From NCBI RefSeq assembly GCF_027942865.1, contig NC_134519.1, forward strand, positions 20,928,248 to 20,992,247: 64,000 nt of DNA. The letters are read 5' to 3'. The notes beneath the pieces were generated by a model. The model searched no databases. It was not told where the DNA came from and was given only the letters and a program-made list of their open reading frames with translations. Both the position numbers and the translations under genes were made by a program. The stretch comes from Odontesthes bonariensis. Its lineage: Eukaryota; Chordata; Actinopteri; Atheriniformes; Atherinopsidae. This document shows, piece after piece, positions 33,565 to 48,500 of this stretch (position 1 is the first letter of the stretch; every line of letters begins with the position of its first letter).

Positions 33565-36500
33565 GTATAAACCTCATTAACAACTTCTTCTCATGTTGCT
33601 GTACTACAGCAAACATTATGAAATTGCTCTTCCAGTAGCATCTCTCCTCTTTATTTCCAAGTGTTTGTTTTGTCCTTGATTTTTGTAAATGTCAGCTTAT
33701 CTGTTCTGCTCAGCCTTCATAAGGAAGAATTATATTTACAATATTTACAACCACTTACATTTTTGCTATCAAGGCCAAAAATGATCATTGAGGAATGAAT
33801 GTCAACAGATTTTTTTATAACAGTATCTTTATTTTATTCTATGGAGGGGCGTCCGGGAAAGATAGGACAGCGAGGTCCCCGTGGACCAATGGGACCACAG
33901 GAACGTATTGGGCCACCTGGAGAGAAAGGCAGGAGGGGAGCAGCGGGATCACATGGCTCAGAGGGTCCAAAAGGATATCGTGTTAGTGTTCATGTTCATG
34001 TCCACATATGTTGTGTCTAACACAGAGAGAGACCATGAAATCAACACCAAATGCAAATACAGTTGACAACGTTGATCTAAATCATTATGTCTTAAACTTA
34101 TTCAAAAGTATGCATTGCTAGGAACAGAGAAAATATTGAAAATGGGTATAAAAAGTTCAATCTAATCTAATCTAATCTATTTTTTTTTCATTTTAGGGCT
34201 CGACTGGTGTTCCTGGATTTTATGGTCATGATGGGTCACTGGTAAGTTAACTTTTGCTGCTGTAGATTTATATGTAAGCAGCAAAATGCAAACAGCTCTC
34301 CCTGACACTAATATATTCTTAAAAGTGAGTACATTTCTGGATGGATTGTACCAGTTTGAGACCTCAGTGTGTAGCCCCTTAATATTTCTCAGGCATGTGT
34401 TGAAACGTGTATGCTAAGCCCTCTGGTGGACAAACGAAAGTTACCGTGTAATATCAGTGCCAGCCTGCTTCTCATTAATTCTTTATATAGCTGCTCAGGA
34501 GTGTCTGTTCTAAGTAATAATGAAAAACTATCTTAACCACTCAATTATATAAAATACTAGAATGATGCTGTAAATGCAATAAAGCATATTTCTGAAACAT
34601 TCTTAGCTTTAGGGAGGAAGGCCACAGCTGTCGTTTCCAATACTTAGCAATGGTACTTCACCATAACTGTCATATATCCCACAGGGTCACCCAGGAGCGG
34701 GTGGTGAGCCTGGTTTGCCAGGAGTGGATGGCTGTAATGGGACAAGGGGTCGACCAGGAAATTCTGGTTTGCCTGGTTTGGATGGTCTTCATGGGCCACC
34801 TGTGAGAAAAGCACTTGTTTTGATGTTATTCAGTCAAGGATAAGATCTATGTCCTCTTTTCAAGTTATTGGCAGACACAACATACGCATATTGTACACCA
34901 AATACAACAAATAGAATAAACATTTGCACTGAATTTTCATAACCATTCTCAAGGAATGTGATTAAAATGATTGTCCTATTGTCCATTTTTAAAATATGTC
35001 ACACAGTAGTATTGTTAATGAATACAAATGTGCTCTTCTTCAGCTATCATGTACAATATCAATTCTAATGTAAGGCTTTGCTGTGTCCTCTTTTAGGGAT
35101 TACCTGGTGCTAAAGGAGCTAAAGGAGAACCTTTGTATGGTGCTACCCTTCCAGGTCTTCCTGTAAGTTATGTGACACTGTTCATATTGTTATGCAGGGT
35201 TGACTCTATCTATGTCAGAAGCCCCTCTTTTTTGTGGAGCTTCAAAATCACATATGTTTTTTTTAATTCCATATCCATAAAAATCATCATCATCGCTGTA
35301 CAGGGGGAGCGGGGAAGAGATGGAGAGACTGGTCTGCCTGTAAGTTTTCTGTTGATTTGATGCGAGAGGAATATTGCTCAGTAATACTACGGCAGTGAAA
35401 AATGTAAGCTCTAAGCTTTTGTGTGTGGTGATGCTGACCCCTCTCTATATTAATTATCTTTCATTTGTGACTGAGCAATTTATTTATTCTTAAATCAGGG
35501 AAGACAAGGAGACATTGGGCCTGAAGGGCGTGCCGGTCCTCCTGGCCTTCCCGGGTTTGAGGTATAAAAAGCTCTCGTTCATTCTCATGAAGTCCACATT
35601 AACTCTTTAAGTGCATGTACTGTACAGGATTCCACAAGCACAAAAATATGAATGTGGGGTTTCTCTTAGGGCTTGGAAGGGCCTAAAGGCATAAGAGGAC
35701 CACCGGTGAGTGGCATGCGTCACAATTTCTTGCAAGTGCTCAGTGCAATGAAAAATTCCCGTGTGCTCACACACAAAACCCTTAATAAAGCTTTGTTTTT
35801 CTGCAGGGTGACCCAGGAGGATCACCGGCAGGTGATAAGGGTGACAATGTAAGAAGCCATTCTGGCCTTTGGCAGCTATTCAAAGAGGTTTTGCACGATA
35901 CATATGAGTGCGTCTGTAATTTTTATGTGCATGTTTATGGATGTATCCATATGGACAACTTAAGAAAATGTTATGGTAAATGTATTCACCTCTTTAATTT
36001 CATACTGTAGGGTGAGCAGGGCCCACCTGGTCTACCAGGACGAGAGGAAGTTGTAGAATTTCCCCCAGACTTTCTTCCCCCAAAGGGCTACAAGGTGAAT
36101 GATGAGCTTTTGTTTACTGTCATTCTGTGGCAACTGATTTTTACTTCATTTAGGATTTTATGGCAGACCATCAATTCTAATTAATCCAAATGAACTTGCC
36201 ATGCTTTAGTACATTTCATATGTAAACTTACATTCACAGTTCTATCCTCTTTGCTACTCAGGGAGACCCAGGTCCTCCCGGACCATGTGGACCAAAGGGG
36301 GAACGTGTAAGTTTAACTTTGTCTGTTAGCTTACAAGTATGTGAGACAAAGACAAACGGCTTGATATGATTTTCATTTTTTCTCCTCATCAGGGAGGGAG
36401 AGGAAACAACTCCAGTCAAGAAATTAAAGGAGAACAAGGAATCCTGGGATTTCCAGGAGCGAGGGTAGATAACTCAGATACTGCTTCACACAGAGACATA

Positions 36501-39500
36501 CAAAACAACATTTTTCAGCTCATTATTGCCATCCTTAGGGTCGTCATGGATCTCCTGGTAGGGATGGACCAAGTGGACCAGAGGTACATCTGTGGTATCA
36601 CTGAACGTTCCCTTATGATTCCATACTCAGACATTTTTTTTGTCAAGTTAAAATTGATTTATCGTCAGGGTTTACGTGGAGACAGCGGACTTCCAGGCCT
36701 TACTGGAAAAACTGGTGAAAAGGTGGGCTTCATTCAAACTAGGAAGATATCCCATTGCAATTAAAGCTCAGATGCCATCCGAGAAAGGTGAATCAGTAAA
36801 TTTGATATTGATGATATGGAGCTACCTGTAAGACATGCTCGTTGGTAGCATTTCTGTTGTTTAATGTGCTCTGTAAGCATGTAAAACAATGAAATAGATA
36901 CGAAACTAAAAAGATTCCTGATGAAACTGAATTGGATAAAGCAGGTATAGAAAATGTACGGATAAAAAGATTATGTCCCCCTCCTCTACTCCCCTCTTGT
37001 GGCTGCTTAGTGATCTGGTCAAAGGTACTGCATAACAAAAATGGAACAGAAGAATCCACTTACCTATTCGTGATTATGGCCCCCGCCTCTGTCCTTGCAC
37101 TCAACAGGGTGACCCAGGAGATCCAGGAGCTCCAGGTCCTATTGCAGCCGTGATGGTAGTCAAAGGTGAGACTACATCACCCATCCTCTTCGTGGATTTC
37201 CGACACTCATAACTGTCCTTTTGTATTTGGTTTTATTTGATACATAAACTTATTTTTATAATTTACCATCTTTATATCCCTGTTTTGGTCAGTAACACGG
37301 TGTTTACAGAGCATGCATTATCTTTTTTGGGGTTAAATGAAAAAAGGCAAAAAAAAGTGAAGAAGAAAGAAAAAAGAGAAATAATAAATATATGAATCAA
37401 AGGTATTTAATCTAGTAGCTTCTGAGGACCACACTGGAAGTAGAATTTACTGTTTCCAGTTTTCATGGAGAGTAAGATTTAATGGTAACACTTTTTTTTT
37501 CTTTTTTCTTGTAGTATTTCCAAAAAAAATGGTCAGATAATCAAATTAACAGATAACCAAAAATGCAATAGGAGATTAACTGAACCATTTCTGGTTCTAT
37601 ATCTATATGTTTGAGGTCTTAAAGGTGACCGTGGACTTCAAGGATTACCTGGATTCCCAGGAGATCCTGGTCACATGGGCATGCCTGGGCCTCCAGGGAC
37701 ACCAGGCATGCCAACAGGTCAGAGTTCAGAATTTTGTAAAGCTCTATGATAATCTTACAGATTGCACCTGACTTTTTTCACGGTCTACAATACAAACGCA
37801 TAGTTTGCTATATAGCATATACACATAATATTACATAGCACGTAATACTACAGTCTGAAAACTTAGCCTTATACTAGAGGCAGAGAGCTGTACAGTAATG
37901 GAAATGTGTTCCTTTACCCAAAACATTTTATTTACTCCATCAGCAGTGATCTGCATTATCTTAGAGATTGCAGGCCTCGATCACACATCATGTGAAGTTT
38001 CACATCATTTTTGTCGTGTCCCCCCCCCCATAGAGCCACGGGGGCCCTCTGGTCTGCCAGGGCCAACTGGTGAAAAGGGCTTCAAGGGAGAGCCAGGGAA
38101 ATACGATGAAAATGAAATCAGACTGCTTTCAGGGCCCAGGGGTAAAAAAGGACTCCCAGGAGTTAAAGGTGTCAGAGGCCCTCCAGGTCCTCCAGGTATA
38201 TCTGCACTCACTATATATCATACACAACAAAGACATTTGTTATTTGTATTAGTTAATCTTCTATAGTGAGGTAATTATTAAACTATAATTGCTTATCCAT
38301 GAGTTTTTGCACATGTTCATCTGAATGATGAGCTATCTCCTGGTTTGTGTGTCTGTGTGTGCATGGTATGGCAAATATGATGGGATCTGACCAGGGTGTG
38401 GAGGTAATGTGGACAATATCTCATCAAATATCCATTCCAATGTCTTGTAGTCATTTTCAACCATGTTGGTCAACATGTCTGATTGGTTATTTGCACAGAC
38501 TATTACTGCGAGCCAGGTGACCCTGGGGAACCTGGTGATGACGGACCCAACGGATTACGTGGAAACAAAGGTCTCAGAGGAATTAAAGGTGATCTGTTGC
38601 TATTAAATTCAATTATGTTCAATTTTCTCACAACAAAAGTAGGCTCTTTAAAGATCCAGTCAAATTTATTCTGATCATTATTCTATTCATTCAAATCAAA
38701 TTAATTTAAATCCAAAAACTGGAACAATATCTTTCCGGATTATTCTCATCAGAACCCTCGCTCCAGGCTTTTGGATCAGCTAGATGCTTTTCGGAGAATT
38801 TGGGAATGTACTGGGTGTGAACTTAGTTGTGCATCTCTGCTTCCTTGTAAGGAAACCTTGAAAGTGAGGACACTTTCATTCAGTCAATTGTGCAATATTA
38901 TTGATTCTCAGCGGGGAAAATGATCAGTTTTTGTAAAACAAACAAGAAATGGTACAACAATAAAGACTTGGCAGGTTGTTTTGGCCAGTAGCTGTTGATG
39001 AGAAACTTGCAACTCTGGAGCCAAAAGTATATGTGTAAGGTGATAGTGGACCAAGTAGCAAATGCACAAACTATTACAGACACAAATATGATGACACGCA
39101 AAAGTTGCATATATGTAAATCCATGGAGAATGTCAAGAGGACAGCAGTGGAAGAAAAGCAAAGTTTTACACCTACTATTAAAAGTGGAGAGGATGTCTGC
39201 CTCAGCATGTCTGTTTATTCACGTGTTTCATCACAGTCATACATTTTCCCTTCTCTCATCTTGTAAAGGTTGTCCAGGGCAATGTCTGGGTTTACAGGGA
39301 CCTCCAGGACCTAAGGGGTACCCCGGACCCAGGGGAGATGATGGTCAAAGAGGCCAACAAGTAAGGAGGACATTGCATAAACTAAACTGTATTTCCTTTT
39401 CTATGTTTAAAAGTATATTCTTAGTAATAACCAAACAAACATAATTTAAAATTTGACTAAGTGTTCTTTTTTTCTACAGGGCTACCAGGGACTAGTAGGG

Positions 39501-42500
39501 TCAAAGGGACAAAAGGGTCAGAAAGGCGACTCTTTTGTGTCTGGTGTTAAAGGTGAGCATGTGTTAAAGTATTGCTTGTACTGTACAAAGTAATTTGAAA
39601 AATAAGAAAGTCCTGTTTTAAAGTTATAGATGAGTATAACATTAGTCTTATAAGGAATTTGACGTTTCTAAGTACTTCAGTATCTTCTGTTTTGCAAACC
39701 TTAAACAAATGTAATCACTGCTCATTGTATTCGGCTCACTTTTCAGTACAATAAATCTAAATAAATCACAAGCTGTAGCTGTATGTGGGTAACTTATATA
39801 TCCAGTGATTAAACTGATATGCCTTGTTTCTTTCTTATATTGGAAGGTGCTAAGGGTGACCGAGGAGACTCTGGATTTTCTGGTCTTCTCGGTGAAACAG
39901 GAAGGCCAGGACAGGATGGTCTCCCTGGCCCTGTGGGAGACCCTGGACGACCGGTGAGGGTGTTTCTTTTGGAAGTGGAAGTGTATTTTTTGGAAGCTGG
40001 TTATTTACACTGCACGTGTAAAAATATTCCACTTTGCCACACTTTTGGGTTTCACTTTTCAACTTCTATTATTTGCACCCTGCAAAAATGTTGCAGGGTG
40101 CAAGATTTCCTGGCCCCAAAGGTTACCCAGGTGTTGCTGGACCCAAAGGAATTCCAGGGTCTGTGGGTCCCCTAGGTCCTGGTTTTCCAGGACCAGTTGG
40201 GACACCTGGACCTTCGGGAAATCAGGGACTTCCTGGCACATCAGGAATCCCTGGAAAAAAAGGCACTCCAGGTTAAATTTAATTTGTCTGATACTACTCA
40301 CCCATTCCTACACAAGACAAGGTGTCACTGACTCTGAAAGAATGTTGCATTTGTGTCACGAGGTGAAATAGTGAAATGCTGCCACGCAAACAGGACTGGC
40401 CCACCAGGTCGAATGGGTGAGAAAGGTTCACCAGGTCAGTCTTAATCAGCAAGTCTGCTCTCACCATTATCTTCCAGGCTTCAATCTACATCATCAATGA
40501 ATAAGATTCATGTCATGAGACAATGATATAATTCAGCTTTCAACATTTTCAATTTTTTTTGGCCACTTTTCAGGGATACCAGGAGAACCAGGAAGATATG
40601 GCTTTCCTGGAGCTCCAGGACAACCGGGCCCTAAAGGCATGAAAGGAGATGACGGTGGATTTTGGGAGATGGGACCACCTGGTAATGACTCTGATATGCT
40701 GGCAAATAATAGATTAAAACAGCTCAAGCTGGAGGACCATTAAGCATCCACATGTCATGAATTTATAAAAAGATCAATTATTGATTATGTGGAAAAGTTG
40801 TCCTTATACTAATTGGTCTATCTCATTTGTCAAAGGACCTCGAGGTTTAAATGGGAATCCAGGGGACCCTGGTTCCAGCGGAGTTAGTCTTGATGGTCCT
40901 GAAGGCCCTCCTGGGTTACCAGGACCCCCAGGTAGGAAGGGTGGCCCAGGAGAAGTCCTGTCTGCCAGGCCAGGTGCACCTGGCCCACCTGGGAAAAAAG
41001 GAATCCCTGGAACACCAGGATTTCCAGGACTACCGGGTAACAGTTATTTGCATATATAAATCAACACAAACAAACCTTTAGAAAATGTAATCAAAGCTAC
41101 ACTAAGCGGACAAAAATGCTCATCTTACAGCTTCCAACTTTTACTGCATTGGCATTGTTTGACCATTGATTAATTTGCATTACAGGCATACAAGGTCAAT
41201 CAGGACGACCAGGTCACAAAGGAGAGCCAGGGTTCAATGGAGACAGTGGAGCAACTGGTCCCCCAGGCCCATCATGTACTCTTTGTGAACCGATACCAGG
41301 TCGTCCAGGACCTCCAGGAGGCCCAGGAGTGAGGGGAGGACCAGGTAAACACATGATGATGTCATAATCAATAGTTCTGAGAAATCTATGAGATTGCTGG
41401 CTTTGTGTATTTTATGCTATACGAATTTTACAATGTTTTGCAGGCTGCCCCGGTCAGAAGGGTGTTAGGGGATATATAGGTCCACCTGGCTATGGGCTGA
41501 AGGGACCACAAGGTTTTCCTGGTCCTCCTGGTGATCCAGGCTCGGCTGGACCAAGAGGCACTGCTGGTCCCCCAGGAGAAAATGGTACTGATGGTTGGCC
41601 AGGACAGAAAGGTAAGTCAGGGGCATTTCTTTTTAGTTTTTGAATACAGTATACAATCACACAGGAGCTTTGGTTTTTGTTTCACAACCAGTTGGTTCAT
41701 CCTAAAACAGCATTTTTAGTTTTATTCACACACAGCTGGGCACAATTAATGTTTGAATATCTCAATCTGAATTTGAATTGAATATTTCACATCTACTGTG
41801 TCCTGATTAAAATAAAACTTCCCTTTGATTCATGGAGGTGAAAGAGGGTACTCCGGCAGGCCTGGGACTGGCAGTGTTCCAGGACCTCCTGGACCTCCAG
41901 GACTGAGAGGTAAACAGGGAGAGAGAGGTTTAAACGGTCACCCAGGTGATGCAGGAGACCCAGGACTGCCTGGTAATAAAGGTAAGAGTGTGTATAAAGG
42001 TACATCTCTGATGACTATACTCATGGCTCATGAAACAGAAAATCACATAAATGTCTGGAGCACTGTGCATGTATTCCGCATTCGGTTTCCATACAAAATG
42101 TGAAGTTAGGACAAGAAAATATATACAACACATTATGCATGACGCATTAAACATTATTTTTCAACAAATTTGGGATGAAACTCTTTATTATATTATATTT
42201 CACAAATTCTAGTGCTTCAAATTCAAAGTCAGATCATGCAAGACTTATAGCATAAACAAAAAGCACACTAGAAGGATGATGTCAGTGGCAAAGGCCTGTA
42301 CCATTCCAACAACTTTAAGAGGGCAATCTTGATCCATACCAAAATCTAATAAGTTCTTCATCCATCAGTGTTCCATCTCTGTCTCCTGGTATCTTGAACA
42401 TTTGGTTTATAAACATTTTTTCCTGTCAAACAGATAAACAGACAAACATACAAAAGTTATTGAAATTATCCTTCCACTGGCGAGGGGATATCAACTTGTG

Positions 42501-45500
42501 CAGGCTGTATAGAGTGCCTCTAAAACAGCCAGCCAGCATAAAGACCACAGTAGTAGCTAATCAGTTAGCCAGATGACCAAGGAAGGAAACGTGTTTAAGC
42601 TTTTGTTTTGGTTATTGTGGTACATTGTCTATCTTCTTAATAAATCTGAAAGAAAGGCATTTTGTTTTAACTGTGTGATCTATTCAGGTTTACGTGGACC
42701 TCCTGGAATACCAGGAATTTCCAACTGGACAAAAGGCCAGCCAGGAACTTCAGGAGAGAGAGGGCCACCAGGCCAGCAAGGACTTACAGGCAATGTATTT
42801 TTAATTTGTCTTACATATGTCTGTAAAATATCCATCCATCCATTATCTATACCGCTGAATCCGTCGATCGGGTCGCGGGTGGGCTGGAGCCTATCCCAGC
42901 AGTCAATGGGCGAGAGGCGGGATACACCCTGGACAGGCCGCCAGTCCATCGCAGGGCCACATAGAGACATACGAGACAAACAACCATGCACGCTCACACT
43001 CACTCCTAAGGACAATTTAGAGATGCCAATCAACCTAACATGCATGATTTTTTGGACAGTGGGAGGAAGCCGGAGTACCCGGAGAGAGTCTGTAAAATAT
43101 GTATTTTCAATTTTTTCTTTACAAGAAAGATACATTGTGTTTTAATATAAACAACATAGAACTGCATCAGCTTATATTTGTTGCGTCACTTACAGGTCCA
43201 AAAGGCGCAAGGGGCATCCCAGGTGATTCAGGCTGTGATGGACGGCCCGGTCCACCAGGATTTAAGGGTTTTGTTGGTGCTCCAGGCAGGGCAGGAAAAC
43301 CAGGACCCCCTGGGAATCCTGGAGTAAAAGGCTCTCCTGGTCCAAAGGGATTTCCAGGGCATGCAGGAGATCCGGTACACAGCAAACCATTTTCTTTCTT
43401 CATATTTCAGTGAGAGTTGTTTGTGCCTAATTTACTATCTGTCCAATGTATAACCAGCTGCCACTTAAGTCAAGTTCAATAAAACAACTAATCCTGTACA
43501 CGTACTGTCATAAAAAATTGCCCTCTCAATCTGCAACACACAGCAGATAAGTTCCAGTTGTCTGTAACACAGAGCCATGTTTGCTCCTATAACTTGTGTC
43601 CCTGTGTCATACAGGGAGATCCAGGGCCCATGGGACTTACAGGTATCCCCGGGATTCCGGGATTTCCCGGTGCTAAGGGTGAGTCATGAAGTTGTGATGG
43701 GTAGGTTTATGTATGGTTGATTTCATTTAGTGGAGATGATACAAATCAACAGCAGCCTGGGTCAAAAGTAAGTGAGTAAGTATCAAAAACACCAAGCTAT
43801 ATGGTTATGATAAATGCAAATATAACTGTATGTTCCCTTTATTTAAGTCTTATTTTGTTGTGCTGACTGCTATTAAACCAAACCTGTTCCAGGTCTTAAA
43901 GGGCAGTTTCATGGGGAACCTGGTTCACCAGGACCCAAAGGATTACCAGGGGAGGATGGCCCCAGCGGTAAGTTAGAAACATGTCACAGTGGGCAGAATT
44001 TTTTCATGTTATGTAGATTATCTTGGTTAAACCTGTCTTACAAGAGATCTGTAGGTTTCTTGGACTTCATACAGTAAGTATACAAATTACTGGAAATACA
44101 GTTGTAACTAGTCTCTTTCGTTAGCAAAAAGAGGTTGGCCAGGAGATCCAGGCGACCCAGCACCCAAGGGAAGGCCTGGACATCCTGGACAACCGGGCAC
44201 CCCTGGGGAATCAGGAAGACAAGGCCGACCAGGTGATTTTTAGTAAACGTTTGGATTTGAAAATCAATACACTTGCCGTGATTAACAGTAATTCCGCCAG
44301 AGACAAAATGTTCTAGGCTCAGGACCATCCTGTTCTGTTCTCTTTGTGTATGAATTGTTTTTTTGTCAGGCATCTCTGATTTCCTTTTGCAGTCCAAAGA
44401 CGAGCACATTAGGCTTTGTGGTCATATTGAATTGGGGGCAGGTGTGAGTGTTCTTGTTCCAACCCCAGCCCCAACACCCTACAGGTAGAAATTGGGTATA
44501 GCTTATGGATATATGTACTGTGTATGGATGCTGCTGATTCGCTCAAGCATGTCTGTCTGTGACTCGCTGTCCATTACCAATTTGCCCGGTAGGGATTAGG
44601 ATTATGGGTTATAGGTAATGCAATCTAAAGTAAAATAACAAACAACTGTGGGAAGAGTTAGATTGTCAAACTCCACCTTCCCGCATACTGCTGAAAGCCA
44701 CTCAATACGCTAGGAGGGCTAACTCAAGATACATTTCAGGAGCACGATAGCACCCAGCTCTGAGGTGTCACATATCATTCATTAAAAGGAAATTAAGTGG
44801 TCACTGCAAGAAAGTGACCTGCAACATAAAAATACAATAAAGCTCACATATGCTTATACAGTACATAAAAAGTGCAAAGAGTGTTATTGTTATATGTTAA
44901 TAATTTGACATTTTTTCACACTCTTCAAGTTTAGAATAGAATAGAATAGAATAGAATAGAATGGAAAAATACTTTATTTATCCCCCAATGGGGGAAATTC
45001 AAATTCGTCAAGTAGCTCAACATTTTTTTTTACATATTTACAATGATTGAATTAACAACAATAATAATACTACTACTAACTAAATAATAATAAATGACTA
45101 AATGGCAAAATAAACAAATAAATACAAATCAATCAATCAATTTGAGAAGAACTCAGCAGCCACTGTTATAAAGCCTTATGCCTGTGGGAACAAAGGACCT
45201 CTTGAACCTCTCAGTCCTACAGCGCAGAGAGATGAGCCTCTCACTGCAGCTGCTCCTCTGTCCTGTCAGGATGCTGTGGAGAGGATGTTTATTGTTCTCC
45301 ATCACAGAATCTAACTTCCTCCTCATGAGTTTCTCCACCACAGCACCTCTTTTAGAAGATGGATTTGTATTATTTCTCGTTGAATATCTTTTACTTCAAA
45401 TATGAGTTTTTGCCAACGTGTTGATTCCAGCACTTTGAAACATATGTGTCCCCAGGCTTTCCTGGGCCTTGCGGTCCATCAGGTCATCCAGGTCTTCCAG

Positions 45501-48500
45501 GTCCTCCAGGTGACCACGGGGGTTTGGGACAACTAGGCCTTGCCGGCCCATGTGGACCTCGAGGTACTAACATATTTTAAACTGTGTGTCCTATTCTTGA
45601 ATATGCCAAGTAAATAAAAAAAAATCAGCTGCTTAGATGTGGACAATGAGTTTGTGATGAAAGTTTATTTTTCAGTTAAATCTGTAGAAACATACATGTT
45701 CAAATCCTCAAAGGAAATTAACTGAAAATATAACAGAAAATGATTATATTATTTTTATTCATTGATTTATTTTTTTATTATGATCTTATGTTAGGCCCAC
45801 CTGGGCCACCAGGTCTAGATGGACTGGATGGGCTAAGAGGTCCAAAAGGCGTAAAGGGAGCACGCGGTAAGAGAAATAAAACTTTGTAGTGTTGATGTTC
45901 CTCTTTGCTATGACAAGTTAATGTAAATATACCTGTTCAGAACTCTAGAAGGATTTTTTCAACAGGATCGCTGAAGAGAACTGTTACACAAGCTTTCCCT
46001 CAAAAGTGTGACAACTTCAATTTTTTTTTGCTCAATACATAAGTAATAAATATGAGCATATTATAGGATGTAATACTATATTCACTTATATTCTAGGCAT
46101 ATATACTCGTGGCCCACCCGGACAACGTGGTTTTCCTGGAGACAAAGGTGTCAGGGGCTGCTCAGGACCTACTTTTCCTGGCCCTATAGGCTCAAGGGGA
46201 CCACCTGGCAGCACAGGTATTATATATATCATATATGAGTTTGATTTTTAATAGGCATCGGCGTACATATAATAATGTACTTTTGAAAGTAGCATAAAAC
46301 TACTTTACAGTACAATTGAAACTTATTTCAAGTTATCTTGTCCTTAGAATGCCAACAGTTTCAGTTCCTTCGTCCGTTTTAATTGCTGATCCAGTTATTT
46401 CTTATCCGACATGCTTTTGCACTCATTTTCAGTACTTTATTTACTGGTCTCTCCTCCCCATGATTTTGTATTTCTTCCTGCAGGTCCTCCAGGCAGACCA
46501 GGTGAACCGGGTCACCCTGGTAAGGCTTGCCTAACACCTTTACAAGGACCCTGTGGAGATCGAGGATATGAAGGGCCTATGGGACCCTCAGGTTTTTATG
46601 TGTCTACTTAAGTTGATTTATTTTTGTGTCATTGTTGACCTCTATCTTTACGCTGCCATACTTTGAGATAAACACTGTGAGGATTACTGTATACGTGTAC
46701 CGTGGGTATGTGTGCCATTCTGTATATTTTCTAGCAATTTGGAATTTGTTTTTTAGGTCCTCCTGGATTACCTGGGGAACCGGGAACCACCAATTTCTCC
46801 AAAGGAGAGCCAGGACCAACTGGCCTTCCAGGGTTACCAGGCCGTAAAGGAAATAAGGGCCTTCTAGGGCCCCCTGGGCCCCCTGGGCCTCAAGACTGCT
46901 ACAGTTTTACAGGACCAAAGGGTATATAAAGTGCAAGACTGATGCAATTGTGCTTTAAAGTGTTACATTTCCCTTGAAAATATTCCAAATGTTGCCAAAC
47001 TTTGACAGGTGAGAGAGGTCCTGTTGGTCCAGGTGGTCCTCCAGGACCCAAAGGTCAAACAGGAGTATCTGGGCCTCAAGGCTGCAAGGGAGAAACTGGC
47101 ACAGCTGGAGATGTAGGTGGGTGGCACTGTAGCAGAGAAATTAAATGACTTACACGTACTTGACTGTTATCAATAGGTATTTTATTGCAATCAGATCCAT
47201 TTGTTGTGATTTTTCCAGGTGAAAAAGGTGCACCCGGTGACTTAATCACTGAATGTTCAGGCTTTGATCCTCTTGGACCCCCTGGACCACAGGGCCCCCC
47301 AGGTCCTGTGGGAATTGTGGGTCCACCTGGACCTCCAGGACAAAAAGGTAAGAACATTTTTTTTGGCATGATTTTGGTCCGTGTCAGTAAAAATCTGTGT
47401 TGAATGCTACTCAGTTGCCTCTGCCAGTTTGCAAATGTACACATGTGCTTGTTTTTTCTTCTGTATGATTCAGGAGAGAGGGGTGCTAAAGGGTCCGTGG
47501 GCTTCCCTGGCAGAACAGGTCCGCCTGGTTGTAATGGTCCAGCTGGAGACCCAGGAGATGTTGGTGTGCCAGGATTTGTTGGGCCTCAAGGTGAACAACC
47601 AGATACAGTAATTTAATCATCCCAACCTTTGTGCTGACACAATAACCAAAATCAGCTGCACATGACTGGTAACTTGCACAGCGTCTTTCAATAAAACTCT
47701 GAGTTTACGTTGAAGTGAATAACATTTCTGGCTTTTTACTCAGGGTATCAACTAAAATGAGAAATTTCATATCTCCTTATCTAACCTCACTCTCATCTTC
47801 TCTCCATATTATCCTTTTGCTATTTGTTCAATCACTCCCTCCGCCAGGTGCTCCAGGTCCTGCTGGTGATCCAGGTTCACCAGGCTGTGGAGAGCCGCTG
47901 AGGTCTGGCTTTCTTTTAGTTATCCACAACCAGTCAGTTGAGGTGCCACAATGCCCAGTAGGCAGCAGTCAGCTTTGGGTGGGATACAGTCTCATATACT
48001 TTGAGGGACAAGAGAAGGCTCGTAGTCAAGACCTAGGTAAGTGTCTGTAATATTAGAATATATTTTGTTGACCACTTGAAATGAGTTTTCAGCTTTTTGG
48101 GTTTAAAAAAGTCTGTTTTACCATTTCTGTCTTTGTTTCCCACCTCTGCCTATAGGCCAGCCTGGCTCCTGCCTCCCTGTTTTCTCCACCATGCCTTTCT
48201 CTTACTGCAACAAAGGTGCCTGCCACTACTCTAGTCATAATGACAAATCCTATTGGCTCTCCACCACTGCTCCCATACCCATGATGCCGCTCTTTGGTTC
48301 AGAAATTCGCAACCACATAAGCCGCTGTGTGGTATGCGAGACGGTTTCACCTGCTGTGGCTTTTCACAGTCAGGATCACAGGATCCCTCCATGCCCACCC
48401 AGCTGGAGGAGTTTGTGGACAGGGTACTCTTTTCTTCTGGTGAGTTTGCTTAAAAGCTTGATTGGGTTTATGGGAAGTTTATAGTCTATTCCCTTCACAG

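Larger units (their letters stand above)
40363..47590 (+). other. col4a4: col4a4 helix exons, C-terminal half
   Basis: The exons are: 40363-40434, 40574-40681, 40836-41036, 41186-41344, 41444-41611, 41838-41981, 42688-42789, 43196-43374, 43615-43678, 43893-43967, 44125-44232, 45456-45563, 45795-45866, 46097-46216, 46484-46591, 46757-46921, 47009-47116, 47219-47347, 47474-47590. Cys-containing breaks include [10 protein letters not shown] and SCTLCEP. All phases agree; exon 42688-42789 needs a GC donor to keep frame. Confidence 0.86.
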
